The notes under the pieces are model-generated. The model was not told the DNA's origin, ran no database searches, and worked only from the letters and a program-made list of their open reading frames with translations. Both the position numbers and the translations under genes were made by a program. A stretch of 46,108 nucleotides of DNA from Gemmatimonadota bacterium (lineage in GTDB: Bacteria; JAAXHH01), in assembly GCA_009835325.1 (NCBI GenBank), contig VXWP01000090.1, positions 1 to 46,108 of the forward strand, given 5' to 3'. This document shows, piece by piece, positions 7,773-16,011 of this stretch; position 1 is the first letter of the stretch; every line of letters starts with the position of its first letter.

Positions 7773-10700
7773 ATGCGTCTCTCCCATCTTGAAATGATCG
7801 GTTTCAAGTCATTCTCCACCCGGCTGAAGGTGAAGTTCAGCGACGGTATCACGGCCGTAGTCGGTCCCAACGGCTGCGGCAAGTCCAATATCGTCGACGC
7901 CATTCGCTGGGCGCTGGGGGAGCACCGCGCGACCTCGCTGCGGGGCGACCGGATGGAAGACATCATCTTCAACGGCACGGCCGCCCGCAAGCCCCTCGGC
8001 ATGGCGGAGGTGTCGCTGACGATCGACAACAGCGAGCAGATGCTGCCCGTCGAATACAGCGAAGTCACGATCACGCGCCGCTATTTCCGCTCGGGCGCGA
8101 GCGAGTACCAGATCAACAAGGTGCCCTGCCGCCTCAAGGACATCACCAACCTCCTGCTGGACACGGGCATGGGCGCCCACGCCTACTCCATCATCGAGCA
8201 GGGCATGGTGGAATCGGTGGTGAACGGCAGCCCGCTCGAACGACGCCAACTCATCGAGGAAGCCGCCGGCATCAACAAGTACAAGACGCGGCGGCGACTG
8301 GCGCAGCGCAAGCTCGAAGGCACCGAGCACGACCTGGTCCGCATCGCCGACCTCCTGGACGAGGTCGAACGGAGCGTGAGTACGCTGCGGCGGCAGGTGC
8401 GAAAGTACGAGCGGTACGAGCGGCTGATGCAGCAGATGAAGGACGTGGAGATCGTGGTCGCCTGTCACGCCTTCCAGGACCTGCGGAGACAAACCGAGCC
8501 CGTCCGGGAACGGATCCGGCAGTTCGCGGAGCGGAAGGAAGCCGTTCAGACCCGCATACGGACCGCCGAGGCGGAGGTCGAGAAGAGCAAGGCCGTCCAG
8601 CTGGAAAAGGAAGAGAAACTCCAGCAGCGGCAGGACGCCGTCAACCAGATCGACGACCAGATCAGGGCGCTGGAAGAGGAACTCCTGGTCAGCAAGGAGC
8701 GCCGGACGGGCCTTGAGCAGCGGGCCCGTTCCGCGTCGGGGGAAGCCGAACAGGCGGAGACCGAACTGGAAGGCATCCGGTCCCAGCTTGCCCGGATCGG
8801 AGACGACCGTAAAACGCTGGAGACGGCGCTGGATCAGGCGCGCGCCACCTTCGCGGAGCGGGACGAGACGTCCCGGACCTTCGCCGGCCGGATCGCGACA
8901 CAGAAAGAAGCCACCCAGGCGCTGCGGGACCGCAGCATGAAGGCGATCCAGCAGCACTCGAGCGAGCTGGCGGCGATCAGTTCCCTTGAAGCCCGCGAAG
9001 CGTCCCTGCGCGGCCGAAGCGCCGAGGTGGAGACCGCCCGGAAGAAACTCGCCGAGGAACTGGCATCGAAGAAGGCGGCCGTCGAGGCCGTGCAGAAGGA
9101 ACTGCGCGCCGTCCGGGGCGTGGTGGAAGAGAACGCGTCGCTGCACGCGAACCTTACGGAATCCGTCCAGGACGCGCAGCAGTGCATCGAGTCGGCCCGG
9201 GACGAGCTGTCTGGTCTCGAAACGACCATCACGACGGCGGAAAAGGAATGGACGCTCCTAGATCGCATGCACCGGCAGTACGAAGGATACGGCCAGGGCG
9301 TCCGGACGCTGCTCACCAACGGTGCGGACGTCGACGGACTTAACGGCGTGCTGGCGGACGGTATCACGATCGACAAGGCCTACGAAACGGTGATCGCGGC
9401 CTACCTGGACGACATGCTGCAGTACGTCGTGGCCGGCCGCACAAAAGATGCCGAGGCGGGCCTGGCCTACCTCCGGGAGCAGGAGACCGGCCGGGCTTCC
9501 TTCATCCTCCTGGACCGGATGAAGTCCCGCCCCGCGCCCGCGGACCTGCCCTTTGAGGACGACGGCATCATCGGCCGCGCGAGCACCATGGTCAAGTCCG
9601 ACAAGGCGCTGGCTCCGGCGGTGACCCACCTGCTCTCCAGGGTCGTGCTCGTGAAAGACGTCGAAACGGCCCTGCGCCTTTCCCCCTTGTTCGACACCGA
9701 CCAGGATTGGAAACTGCTGACGGCCGGCGGCGAGGTCGTGGACCCGGCCGGCGTACTGATGGGCGGTTCGTCCGGATCTTCCGAGGCAGGCGAGTCGGAC
9801 CTCCTGCGCCGTGCGGAGCGGATCACGGAGATCGAAGGGGAACTGGAGGAAGACCGGGCACAACGGGATAAGATCGCCGGCGAACTGGAAGGCCTGGAGA
9901 CGGAACTGGCCGCGCTGTCCGAACGGCAGGCCTCCGTCGAAACGGTACTCGGCGAGTCCCGGCGCAAGTTGATGGAAACGGAGTCCAAAGAACGGCAGCT
10001 GGATTTCGAGCGGACCAGGATGGCGGAACAGGACGAAGAACTCGCGCGTGAAGCGGATTCCCTGGCCGCGGACGCGAAGGCTGCGGCCGGGGAGCGCGAG
10101 CAGCGCAAAAAAGCGATGGAGACGCTGGCCCGCGACCGGGTATCGGCCGAAGCAGAAGAACGGACCAACCAGCAGACCCTGGACGAGATGGAGGAGGAAC
10201 GCCAGCACCTGGCCGAAGCGGCCAACGAAGCCCGGGTCGCCCTCGTGTCCATGGAAAGCCGGAGCAACGAGCTGAGCACCACCGATGAATTCCTTACCCA
10301 GGAGAACGAGCGCCTGGCCAATCTCCTGACGCAGCGAAAGACCGAGGCGGTGGAAGCCGGCAGCCAGTCCACGGAACTGGAGAAGAGCCAGAAAGAAAAC
10401 GAGAAGCAGCTGGAGGCGCACTACGCTTCCCGGCGGGAGCGCGCGGTGGACCGCGACGCCGTCCTCGAAGAGCACCAGAACCTGCAGGAAGCCGAACGCC
10501 AGCTGCAGCAGCACCTCGGCGAGAACCGGAACGAACTGACCCAGGTGCAGGAGCAGGTCCACCAGGCGGAACTGGAAGACGCCGAGTTGTACATGAAGAG
10601 CAACGAGATCCGCCGGCAGTTGATGGACCGGCACGACACCGACCCCGAGGGCATGGACGAACTGCCACGGATCGAGGAACTGGACGAATACTCGCCCGAC

Positions 10701-11411
10701 GCCGCCCAGACCCTGCGGGACAGCATCCAGCGCAAGGTGGACGACCTGGGTCCCATCAACATGGCGGCGGTGGAAGAGTACCGCGCGGGCAAGGAGCGGC
10801 TCGACTTCCTCCAGCAGCAGCAGAACGACCTCATCGAGGCCAAGGACAACCTGGAGAAGACCATCATCAAGATGAACAAGGCCGCCCGGTCCCGCTTCAT
10901 GACCACCTTCGAAGAGGTCCGGACCAACTTCATGACCACCTTCCAGACGCTGTTCGAAGGCGGCGAGGCCGACCTCATGCTCGAAGAAGGGGACCCGCTC
11001 GAAGCGGGCATCGAGATCATGGCGCGGCCGGGAGGGAAGCGGCTGCAGAGCCTGGCCCTGCTGTCCGGCGGCGAGACGGCCCTCACGGCCATCGCCCTGC
11101 TCTTCGCCATCTACCTCGTGAAGCCCAGCCCCTTCTGCGTGTTCGACGAGGTGGACGCGCCGCTGGACGACGCCAACGTCCGGCGCTTCGCCAGCGCCCT
11201 GCGCCAGTTTACCAGCGACACGCAGTTCCTGGTGGTCACCCACAACAAGCGGACCATGGAAGCCGCCGATTACCTCTACGGCATTACCATGGAAGAACCC
11301 GGCCTGTCCAAGATGGTCTCCGTGCGCCTCGAGGATGCCGAATCGGAGGCGCTGGAACCCGCGGCCGCTCCGGGCGAAGAGGCCAACGGCGCCGGAACGG
11401 TCGGGGTATAG
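7773..11411 (+). CDS. smc: chromosome segregation protein SMC
   Basis: 1212 residues, typical for bacterial SMC. The N-terminal ATPase half has Walker A GPNGCGKS at 31-38 and the following NIVDAIRWALGE helix. Two long coiled coils flank a hinge at roughly 500-660, which contains EGYGQGVRTLL, VLADGITIDKAYE and ILLDRMKSRP. The C-terminal half has the ABC signature LSGGE at about 1097 and Walker B FCVFDEVDAPLDD at about 1120, followed by the H-loop VVTHNK. SMC forms a ring-shaped dimer with ScpA and ScpB and organises and separates newly replicated chromosomes; scpA/scpB are not in this window. The gene is followed after 7 bp by coaE. The last 25 residues are Ala/Glu/Gly-rich and probably disordered. 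Confidence 0.97.
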   Translation: MRLSHLEMIGFKSFSTRLKVKFSDGITAVVGPNGCGKSNIVDAIRWALGEHRATSLRGDRMEDIIFNGTAARKPLGMAEVSLTIDNSEQMLPVEYSEVTITRRYFRSGASEYQINKVPCRLKDITNLLLDTGMGAHAYSIIEQGMVESVVNGSPLERRQLIEEAAGINKYKTRRRLAQRKLEGTEHDLVRIADLLDEVERSVSTLRRQVRKYERYERLMQQMKDVEIVVACHAFQDLRRQTEPVRERIRQFAERKEAVQTRIRTAEAEVEKSKAVQLEKEEKLQQRQDAVNQIDDQIRALEEELLVSKERRTGLEQRARSASGEAEQAETELEGIRSQLARIGDDRKTLETALDQARATFAERDETSRTFAGRIATQKEATQALRDRSMKAIQQHSSELAAISSLEAREASLRGRSAEVETARKKLAEELASKKAAVEAVQKELRAVRGVVEENASLHANLTESVQDAQQCIESARDELSGLETTITTAEKEWTLLDRMHRQYEGYGQGVRTLLTNGADVDGLNGVLADGITIDKAYETVIAAYLDDMLQYVVAGRTKDAEAGLAYLREQETGRASFILLDRMKSRPAPADLPFEDDGIIGRASTMVKSDKALAPAVTHLLSRVVLVKDVETALRLSPLFDTDQDWKLLTAGGEVVDPAGVLMGGSSGSSEAGESDLLRRAERITEIEGELEEDRAQRDKIAGELEGLETELAALSERQASVETVLGESRRKLMETESKERQLDFERTRMAEQDEELAREADSLAADAKAAAGEREQRKKAMETLARDRVSAEAEERTNQQTLDEMEEERQHLAEAANEARVALVSMESRSNELSTTDEFLTQENERLANLLTQRKTEAVEAGSQSTELEKSQKENEKQLEAHYASRRERAVDRDAVLEEHQNLQEAERQLQQHLGENRNELTQVQEQVHQAELEDAELYMKSNEIRRQLMDRHDTDPEGMDELPRIEELDEYSPDAAQTLRDSIQRKVDDLGPINMAAVEEYRAGKERLDFLQQQQNDLIEAKDNLEKTIIKMNKAARSRFMTTFEEVRTNFMTTFQTLFEGGEADLMLEEGDPLEAGIEIMARPGGKRLQSLALLSGGETALTAIALLFAIYLVKPSPFCVFDEVDAPLDDANVRRFASALRQFTSDTQFLVVTHNKRTMEAADYLYGITMEEPGLSKMVSVRLEDAESEALEPAAAPGEEANGAGTVGV

Positions 11412-11418
11412 GTGAGAC

Positions 11419-12009
11419 TTGATCGTCATCGGAGTAGCCGGCGGCATCGCCTCGGGTAAGTCCACGGCGGCCCGGGTTTTCGAGCAGCACGGCGCCCGCG
11501 TTCTGGACGCCGATGCCATCGGCCACGACCTGCTGCGGACCGAGGGGATGCGCGCAGAAATCCGGTCGGCCTTCGGCGAGGACGTCCTGACGGCCGAAGG
11601 AGACGTGGACCGGCGGGCCCTCGGCCGCGTGGTCTTCGGCGACGAGCAGGCCCGGCAGCGGCTGAACCGCCTGGTACGGCCCGCCATCCGCGCGGAAATA
11701 CGGCGCCGGATCGCCGGGATCCGAAGCGAGGGCTACGACGGGGTGGTCGTGGTGGACGCGCCCCTGCTGGTCGACACCGGACCCACCGACCTGGCCGACC
11801 GGGTCATCCTGGTCACCGCACCCGCCTCCACGCGGAAAGAACGGATCCTCCTTCGCGGCCTGACCGGACCCGAGGCCGAAGCGCGTATCGCCGCCCAGGA
11901 GCCCGACGCGAAACAGGCCCGGTGGGCGGACTATTTCCTGGAAAACGACGGTACGCGGGACGAACTGATCGAGAAGACCGAAGCGCTCTGGAAGCGCATC
12001 GTTTCCTGA
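11419..12009 (+). CDS. coaE: dephospho-CoA kinase
   Basis: 196 residues, the family's usual size. It catalyses the last step of coenzyme A synthesis, ATP-dependent phosphorylation of the 3'-hydroxyl of dephospho-CoA. Visible motifs are the P-loop GVAGGIASGKST at residues 5-16, VLDADAIGHDLL, the VVVDAPLLVDTG block and the RI-AQ lid segment (ARIAAQEPDAKQARWADYFLEND-like). Translation starts at TTG 11419; GGTGAG lies just ahead, very close to the start. It is 7 bp behind smc and presumably in the same transcript. The stop is 30 bp from the convergent nadD stop. Confidence 0.94.
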   Translation: MIVIGVAGGIASGKSTAARVFEQHGARVLDADAIGHDLLRTEGMRAEIRSAFGEDVLTAEGDVDRRALGRVVFGDEQARQRLNRLVRPAIRAEIRRRIAGIRSEGYDGVVVVDAPLLVDTGPTDLADRVILVTAPASTRKERILLRGLTGPEAEARIAAQEPDAKQARWADYFLENDGTRDELIEKTEALWKRIVS

Positions 12010-12039
12010 AGCTGGCACGCCCGGGCCGCCAGGGCCTCT

Positions 12040-12630
12040 TTACCTGTAAAGACCGCGTTCTTCGATATAGTCCGCCACTTCCTCCGGGACAAGGTGGGTG
12101 ACGGGAAGCCCTGCTTTGACGCGACGGCGGATGTCCGTGGAAGAGATGTCGATCTCGGGAAGCTGGAGGGAGACGACCCGGTCCCGCCAGTGGGGATCCA
12201 GACCGGAGAGGTCTTTGCCGGGCCGGGGAACCGTCACGACCGTCGCCAGTTCGAATACCCGGTCCGGTGCATGCCAGGTGTCGATCTCGAGCAGGCTGTC
12301 GGCCCCGATGACGAGGTGGAATGCACTGGACTCGCCGTAGATCTCCCGCAGCGCCTCCAGCGTGTCCACGGTATAGGATAGGCCGGGCCGGTTGATCTCC
12401 GCGTCCGACACCTCGAACCGGGGATCGTTCCGCGCGGCCAGCCGCGTCATGCGATACCGGTCATCCGGCGAGGCGACGGCGTGCCCCCGCTTGTGCGGAG
12501 GGCGGGCGGACGGGATGAACAGGAGCCGGTCGAGGGCGCAGTGTTCGACCACGCCCCGGGCAATGACCAGGTGGCCGGTGTGAATCGGGTCGAACGTGCC
12601 CCCGTAAACACCGAGCCGTTGGATGCTCAC
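12040..12630 (-). CDS. nadD: nicotinate-nucleotide adenylyltransferase
   Basis: 196 residues. It joins nicotinate mononucleotide and ATP to form nicotinate adenine dinucleotide in NAD synthesis. The nucleotidyltransferase signature GGTFDPIHTGH is at residues 10-20 and the second motif ISSTDIRRR at about 162-170. PSARPPHK is the substrate loop. The start codon is GTG and overlaps the bamD stop by 4 bp (GTGA), so translation is probably coupled. It is the last gene of a long minus-strand run beginning near recJ. Confidence 0.95.
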   Translation of the reverse strand: MSIQRLGVYGGTFDPIHTGHLVIARGVVEHCALDRLLFIPSARPPHKRGHAVASPDDRYRMTRLAARNDPRFEVSDAEINRPGLSYTVDTLEALREIYGESSAFHLVIGADSLLEIDTWHAPDRVFELATVVTVPRPGKDLSGLDPHWRDRVVSLQLPEIDISSTDIRRRVKAGLPVTHLVPEEVADYIEERGLYR

Positions 12631-13511
12631 GGTGAGTTGCCGCTCTCGGATTCGGCCGGTGACGATCCGTCCGTGGAAGCCGGATCGTCCGTGTAAGACG
12701 TGTCGTCCATGGGGCCGTCCTCGGCCAGGGATGGCGCTACGTAACTGTTTCTCAGTTCGGAAAGTCGCTTTCCGGCCTCCGCCGACCGTTCGTTTTCGGG
12801 ATAGCTCTGGATGAAAATCTCGAACTGCTCGATGGCTTCCCGGTATTTCCCCTCCCTCGCGTAGCTGTCGGCGATTTCGTATTGCGCCCGGGAAGCCCAG
12901 TTGCTCATGGGGTAGGTTTCCAGTAGTTCACCGAAATAGAGACGGGCCGCTTCCCAGTCCTTCAACTTGTAGTAGAGGTTGCCGATCCGATAATCCTTCT
13001 CGGCCACCTTGTCGAAACACTGCTGCAGCAGTTCGTGGACTTCCGCGCTCCATTCGCTGTCGGGATACTCCTGGAGGAAGAACTGGAGTTCGCGGATGGC
13101 TTCGAAGGTCTTGTCTTGCGTGAGGTGGGGCGGATTGGACTGGAGAAACGTAGCATAGGCCAGCTTGTACTGGCTCTCGTCGCTGTACGGGCTCTGGGGA
13201 AAATCGCTGATCAGCCGCCGGAACACGAGCGTGGCCAGGGGGTATTCTTCCATGTTGATGTGCATTTCCCCCTGGTGGTAAAGGGCGTCGTCCACGATAT
13301 CGCTGCCGGAGTGGCCGAGGGTGATGGCCCGGAAGGCGTCCAGGGCATTCAGCCAGTCCTCCTGCTCCACGCGCTCCATGGCGTAGTCGTAGAGTTCCTC
13401 CGCGGTCCAGTCGGACTCGAATCCGGGCGGGCTGCACGCCGGAAGCACGAGCAGGGCGAGAAATATCCCCGTGACGGTGATCCTGTAGCGGCGTAAGGGC
13501 GGGATGATCAT
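12627..13511 (-). CDS. bamD: outer membrane assembly lipoprotein BamD
   Basis: 294 residues. A lipoprotein signal peptide ends in LPAC, with the lipidated cysteine at residue 26. It is followed by about five TPR-like helical pairs: the first begins EELYDYAMERVEQEDWLNALDAF, the second ALYHQGEMHINMEEYPLATLVFRRLI, and the last SYAREGKYREAIEQFEIFI. This is the architecture of BamD/ComL/YfiO, the periplasmic scaffold of the BAM complex that inserts beta-barrels in the outer membrane. The tail after residue 260 is acidic and Ser/Pro-rich. The gene overlaps rimO and nadD by 4 bp on either side. Confidence 0.92.
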   Translation of the reverse strand: MIIPPLRRYRITVTGIFLALLVLPACSPPGFESDWTAEELYDYAMERVEQEDWLNALDAFRAITLGHSGSDIVDDALYHQGEMHINMEEYPLATLVFRRLISDFPQSPYSDESQYKLAYATFLQSNPPHLTQDKTFEAIRELQFFLQEYPDSEWSAEVHELLQQCFDKVAEKDYRIGNLYYKLKDWEAARLYFGELLETYPMSNWASRAQYEIADSYAREGKYREAIEQFEIFIQSYPENERSAEAGKRLSELRNSYVAPSLAEDGPMDDTSYTDDPASTDGSSPAESESGNSP

Positions 13512-14950
13512 GCCGGTGTTCCGAATTGGGCGGGAAACGTCTGCGGGTTTGGTCCTCGCTTCGGGTTTGGCCCTCGCTGCGAGTTCGGTCCGCCGGGTGT
13601 GGAGACCCCTCTCGAGACCGCGCCGACCAGGTCGTACTCCATGGCATCGGTGATGTCCACGGAGACGAATTCTCCGGGGGCCAGACCGTCCTCGGCCGCC
13701 AGGCCTTCGCCGGTGACCAGCACCTCGTTGTCGACCTCCGGTGCATCCGCGGCGGTCCGCCCGGTGTAGTGCCCTTCATCGGCTCGTTCGTCGATCAGCA
13801 CGTCGACCGTCTTGCCCACGAAGGACCGGTTGCGTTCGAGTGATATTTCGCGTTGCAGCGCCATGAGCCGGTCGTGCCGCTCCTGCTTGACGGGCTCGGG
13901 GATCTGGCCGTCGTACCGTGCGGCCGGCGTCTGCTCCTCCTGCGAATACATGAACACGCCCATGCGGTCGAACCGCGTTTCTTCGACGAAATCGTAGAGC
14001 TCGTCGAAATCCTCCTTGGTCTCTCCTGGAAAGCCCACGATGAAAGTAGTCCTCAGCGTCGCGTCCGGCATCCGGTCGCGGATCCGCTTCAGGAGCGCGC
14101 GCGTCTTTCTCGAAGTCGTCTCGCGGTTCATGCGGTCGAGCATGGGATCCGATATGTGCTGCAGCGGCATGTCGATGTAGTCGCAGACCCGTTCCAGGTC
14201 GGCGAAGGCATGGATCAGCGTGTCGTTGAACCGCACGGGGTGATTGTACAGCGCCCGGATCCATCGCACGCCCTCCACGCCGTTCAGCGCGGTGAGCAGT
14301 TCCTCCAGCCGTGCCGGCTGCTCAAGGTCCTTGCCGTACCAGGTGGTGTCCTGCGAGATCAGGTTCAGCTCGACGGCTCCCTGGCCGGCCAGCGTCCGGG
14401 CCTCTTCCAAGAGTGAATCCACGGTGCGGCTACGCTGGCCGCCCCGGATGGCCGGGATGATGCAGAACGTGCACCGGCGGTCGCACCCCTCGGCGATCTT
14501 GAGGTAGACGGAATGGCGGGGCGTGGTGATGACCCTCGGGTAGGAATAGTCGGTGGGCAGGGGCTGCCTGCGTATCTCCCGCAGGGTCTCGCGCCGGTCG
14601 CGCAGGCGGTCCAGCAGCTGGACGATGCGCGGGTATTGATGCACGCCGATCACGGCGTCCACTTCCGGCATTTCGGCGACCAGGCCGTGGGCGTACCGCT
14701 GCGCCATGCATCCCGTGACGACGAGCGAATCGCACCGGCCGTCCTCCTTGAACCGCGCGAGGTCAAGGATGGTCTCGATGGACTCCTCTTTGGCCGGACC
14801 GATGAACGCGCAGGTGTTCACGATGATGACGTCCGCGTCGCCGTGGTCGGCCACTACGTTGTATCCGGCCCGGGTGAGCTGGCCCAGCATGACTTCGGAA
14901 TCCACCAGGTTCTTCGAACAACCCAGGCTGGCGAGACTGATGTTGGGCAC
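13508..14950 (-). CDS. rimO: ribosomal protein S12 methylthiotransferase RimO
   Basis: 480 residues, about 40 longer than usual. The N-terminal UPF0004 domain carries the first cluster cysteines (SLGCSKN with C11, NTCAFI, TGCMAQ). The radical-SAM core has CDRRCTFC with C156, C160 and C163, and FIVGFPGETKEDF follows. A TRAM domain follows (GKTVDVLIDERADEGHYTGRT). It adds a methylthio group to the conserved aspartate of ribosomal protein S12. MiaB is excluded by the overall RimO-like N-terminus and the SLGCSKN start. The extra length is a C-terminal tail containing GPNSQR/GPNPKR/GPNPQT units from an 18-bp tandem repeat. The start codon is GTG. Confidence 0.94.
   Translation of the reverse strand: MPNISLASLGCSKNLVDSEVMLGQLTRAGYNVVADHGDADVIIVNTCAFIGPAKEESIETILDLARFKEDGRCDSLVVTGCMAQRYAHGLVAEMPEVDAVIGVHQYPRIVQLLDRLRDRRETLREIRRQPLPTDYSYPRVITTPRHSVYLKIAEGCDRRCTFCIIPAIRGGQRSRTVDSLLEEARTLAGQGAVELNLISQDTTWYGKDLEQPARLEELLTALNGVEGVRWIRALYNHPVRFNDTLIHAFADLERVCDYIDMPLQHISDPMLDRMNRETTSRKTRALLKRIRDRMPDATLRTTFIVGFPGETKEDFDELYDFVEETRFDRMGVFMYSQEEQTPAARYDGQIPEPVKQERHDRLMALQREISLERNRSFVGKTVDVLIDERADEGHYTGRTAADAPEVDNEVLVTGEGLAAEDGLAPGEFVSVDITDAMEYDLVGAVSRGVSTPGGPNSQRGPNPKRGPNPQTFPAQFGTPA
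13544..13597 (-). repeat. 18-bp tandem repeat in the rimO 3' end
   Basis: Three units at 13544-13561, 13562-13579 and a diverged third at 13580-13597. Read as protein they give GPNxxR hexapeptides that extend the C-terminus of RimO beyond the family's normal end. Confidence 0.75.
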
Positions 14951-14954
14951 GGTC

Positions 14955-15008
14955 TTTCTCCGCTTGCTGCGCTTTCTCCGCTTGCTGCGCTTTCTTCGCT
15001 TGCTGCGC
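14955..15008. repeat. 18-bp tandem repeat between rimO and lolA
   Basis: Three units at 14955-14972, 14973-14990 and 14991-15008. The first two are identical and the third differs by one base. They fill almost the whole gap between the rimO start and the lolA stop. There are no spacers, so this is not a CRISPR array. Confidence 0.9.
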
Positions 15009-15016
15009 GGCGCCTT

Positions 15017-15766
15017 TCAGCGCAGGTCAACCCATTCGACCCCCTCGGGCACCGTCATTTCGAACAGCCCGGGAGCGAGTTTCTCGTTTAGTCGGTAATC
15101 CATGAAACGCAGGGTGGTTTCAGACCCCATGTCGTCCGTATACGTCACTTTCCGAGTAAGCCAGTTTTCCTCGTCCACCCAGATGCGCAGATCCGGAAGG
15201 CCGTCGGCCGGTTCGACGGCGGTGAGCCTGAGCCGGGAACACGGCATGCCATCGACCGGTTCCCTGCCCTCCAGCGCATACAGGTAACGGTTCGAGTAGT
15301 TGAATATGAAGTCGTCCGGTCGGCCTGGCCGGCTCGTACGCCCGGGTCCGGATTCCGTCCCTTCTTCTCCCGCCGGCGACACGATGACCTGGCGGTTTCC
15401 GGGCACGTAAGTCCACAGCGTCTCGCCGTCTGAAACGATGGTCTGGCCGGCCTCTTCCAGGCGCAGGCGGTTCCGGTCCCTCTGCAGATAGAGTTTCCCC
15501 TCGGTCTCACTCCGGCTTTCGAGCACGGCCGCGAACGTCGTAACGGTATACCGGGCCGCCAGCGACCGCACGCCGTCGAGGCGCTGGCGCATCTTTCCGG
15601 TGACGATCTCCGCCGTATGAGGCTGCTCCGGCGCTACAAAGCCCCGCAGCGGTCCGACGTCCTCCGGCGATCCGACGTCTTCCGGCATCCGGACGCTTCC
15701 CGGTGCTCCAACGCCCTGCATCACGAACAGCCCGGTCAACAGGCCGACCCAGAGATGCGCGGCCAT
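15017..15766 (-). CDS. lolA: LolA-like outer membrane lipoprotein carrier
   Basis: 249 residues with an N-terminal hydrophobic segment (residues 3-20) consistent with export. The mature part has the LolA beta-barrel pattern: RSLAARYTVTTF, EGKLYLQRDRNRLRLEE, TIVSDGETLWTYVPGNRQVIV, and a late DLRIWVDEENWLTRKVTYTDDMGSETTLRFMDY block. LolA carries lipoproteins through the periplasm. Near the N-terminus (about residues 21-45) there is an insertion of MPEDVG/SPEDVG units encoded by an 18-bp tandem repeat, which should lie between the signal peptide and the folded domain. GAGGAG precedes the ATG. Being in the same run as bamD supports an envelope role. A LolA-fold sigma-regulator of RseB type is less likely. 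Confidence 0.82.
   Translation of the reverse strand: MAAHLWVGLLTGLFVMQGVGAPGSVRMPEDVGSPEDVGPLRGFVAPEQPHTAEIVTGKMRQRLDGVRSLAARYTVTTFAAVLESRSETEGKLYLQRDRNRLRLEEAGQTIVSDGETLWTYVPGNRQVIVSPAGEEGTESGPGRTSRPGRPDDFIFNYSNRYLYALEGREPVDGMPCSRLRLTAVEPADGLPDLRIWVDEENWLTRKVTYTDDMGSETTLRFMDYRLNEKLAPGLFEMTVPEGVEWVDLR
15651..15722 (-). repeat. 18-bp tandem repeat inside the lolA N-terminal region
   Basis: Four units at 15651-15668, 15669-15686, 15687-15704 and 15705-15722. The first two share 16 of 18 bases; the others are progressively diverged. The repeat encodes hexapeptides between the signal segment and the LolA fold. Confidence 0.78.
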
Positions 15767-15870
15767 GCCGTCTCCTCTCGCGGAATAATCGTGCGAATCT
15801 CTTCCTACGCAAGCCTGGAAATATGCATCCTGAGTGCGCCTGCGTCAAGTGCTGCAGTGGATGGATTCCC

Positions 15871-15914
15871 TGATATAAAGAACGGGGAAAGCCCCCGTGG
15901 GTTCCCTCCCCGTT
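15871..15914 (-). terminator. candidate terminator after the amidohydrolase gene
   Basis: AACGGGGA at 15881-15888 and TCCCCGTT at 15907-15914 form an 8-bp stem, with a further GGGAAC/GCCCCC-rich loop region. On the minus strand the stem is followed by CTTTATATCA, which is T-rich but not a clean T-run. It lies about 100 bp downstream of the amidohydrolase stop. Confidence 0.5.
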
Positions 15915-15957
15915 ACTTCCACTGCCGGTTGTACTTCGACGCGCAGCTGGCCTCCCT

Positions 15958-15992
15958 CGGCGCGCTGCCTGGTCTTACGGCGCGCTGCCTGG
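15958..15992. repeat. short direct repeat after the amidohydrolase gene
   Basis: The 15-mer CGGCGCGCTGCCTGG occurs at 15958-15972 and 15978-15992 with a 20-bp period, directly downstream of the amidohydrolase stop codon. Confidence 0.7.
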
Positions 15993-16011
15993 CCCACTTC
16001 GGCCGGTCCCA

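Noticed and set aside
9258-11687. 809-residue minus-strand open frame
   Set aside because: It is antisense to smc and coaE, whose frames are conserved and motif-rich; long shadow frames are expected in GC-rich DNA. The same applies to minus 1724-3187, plus 16150-17709 and plus 19187-20860.
12010-12039. Terminator between coaE and nadD
   Set aside because: A weak GCCC/GGGC pairing only; the T-tract is too short to call.
14955-15008. Possible CRISPR array
   Set aside because: Units are contiguous without spacers, only three copies, and lie between two genes of a run; no cas genes in the window.
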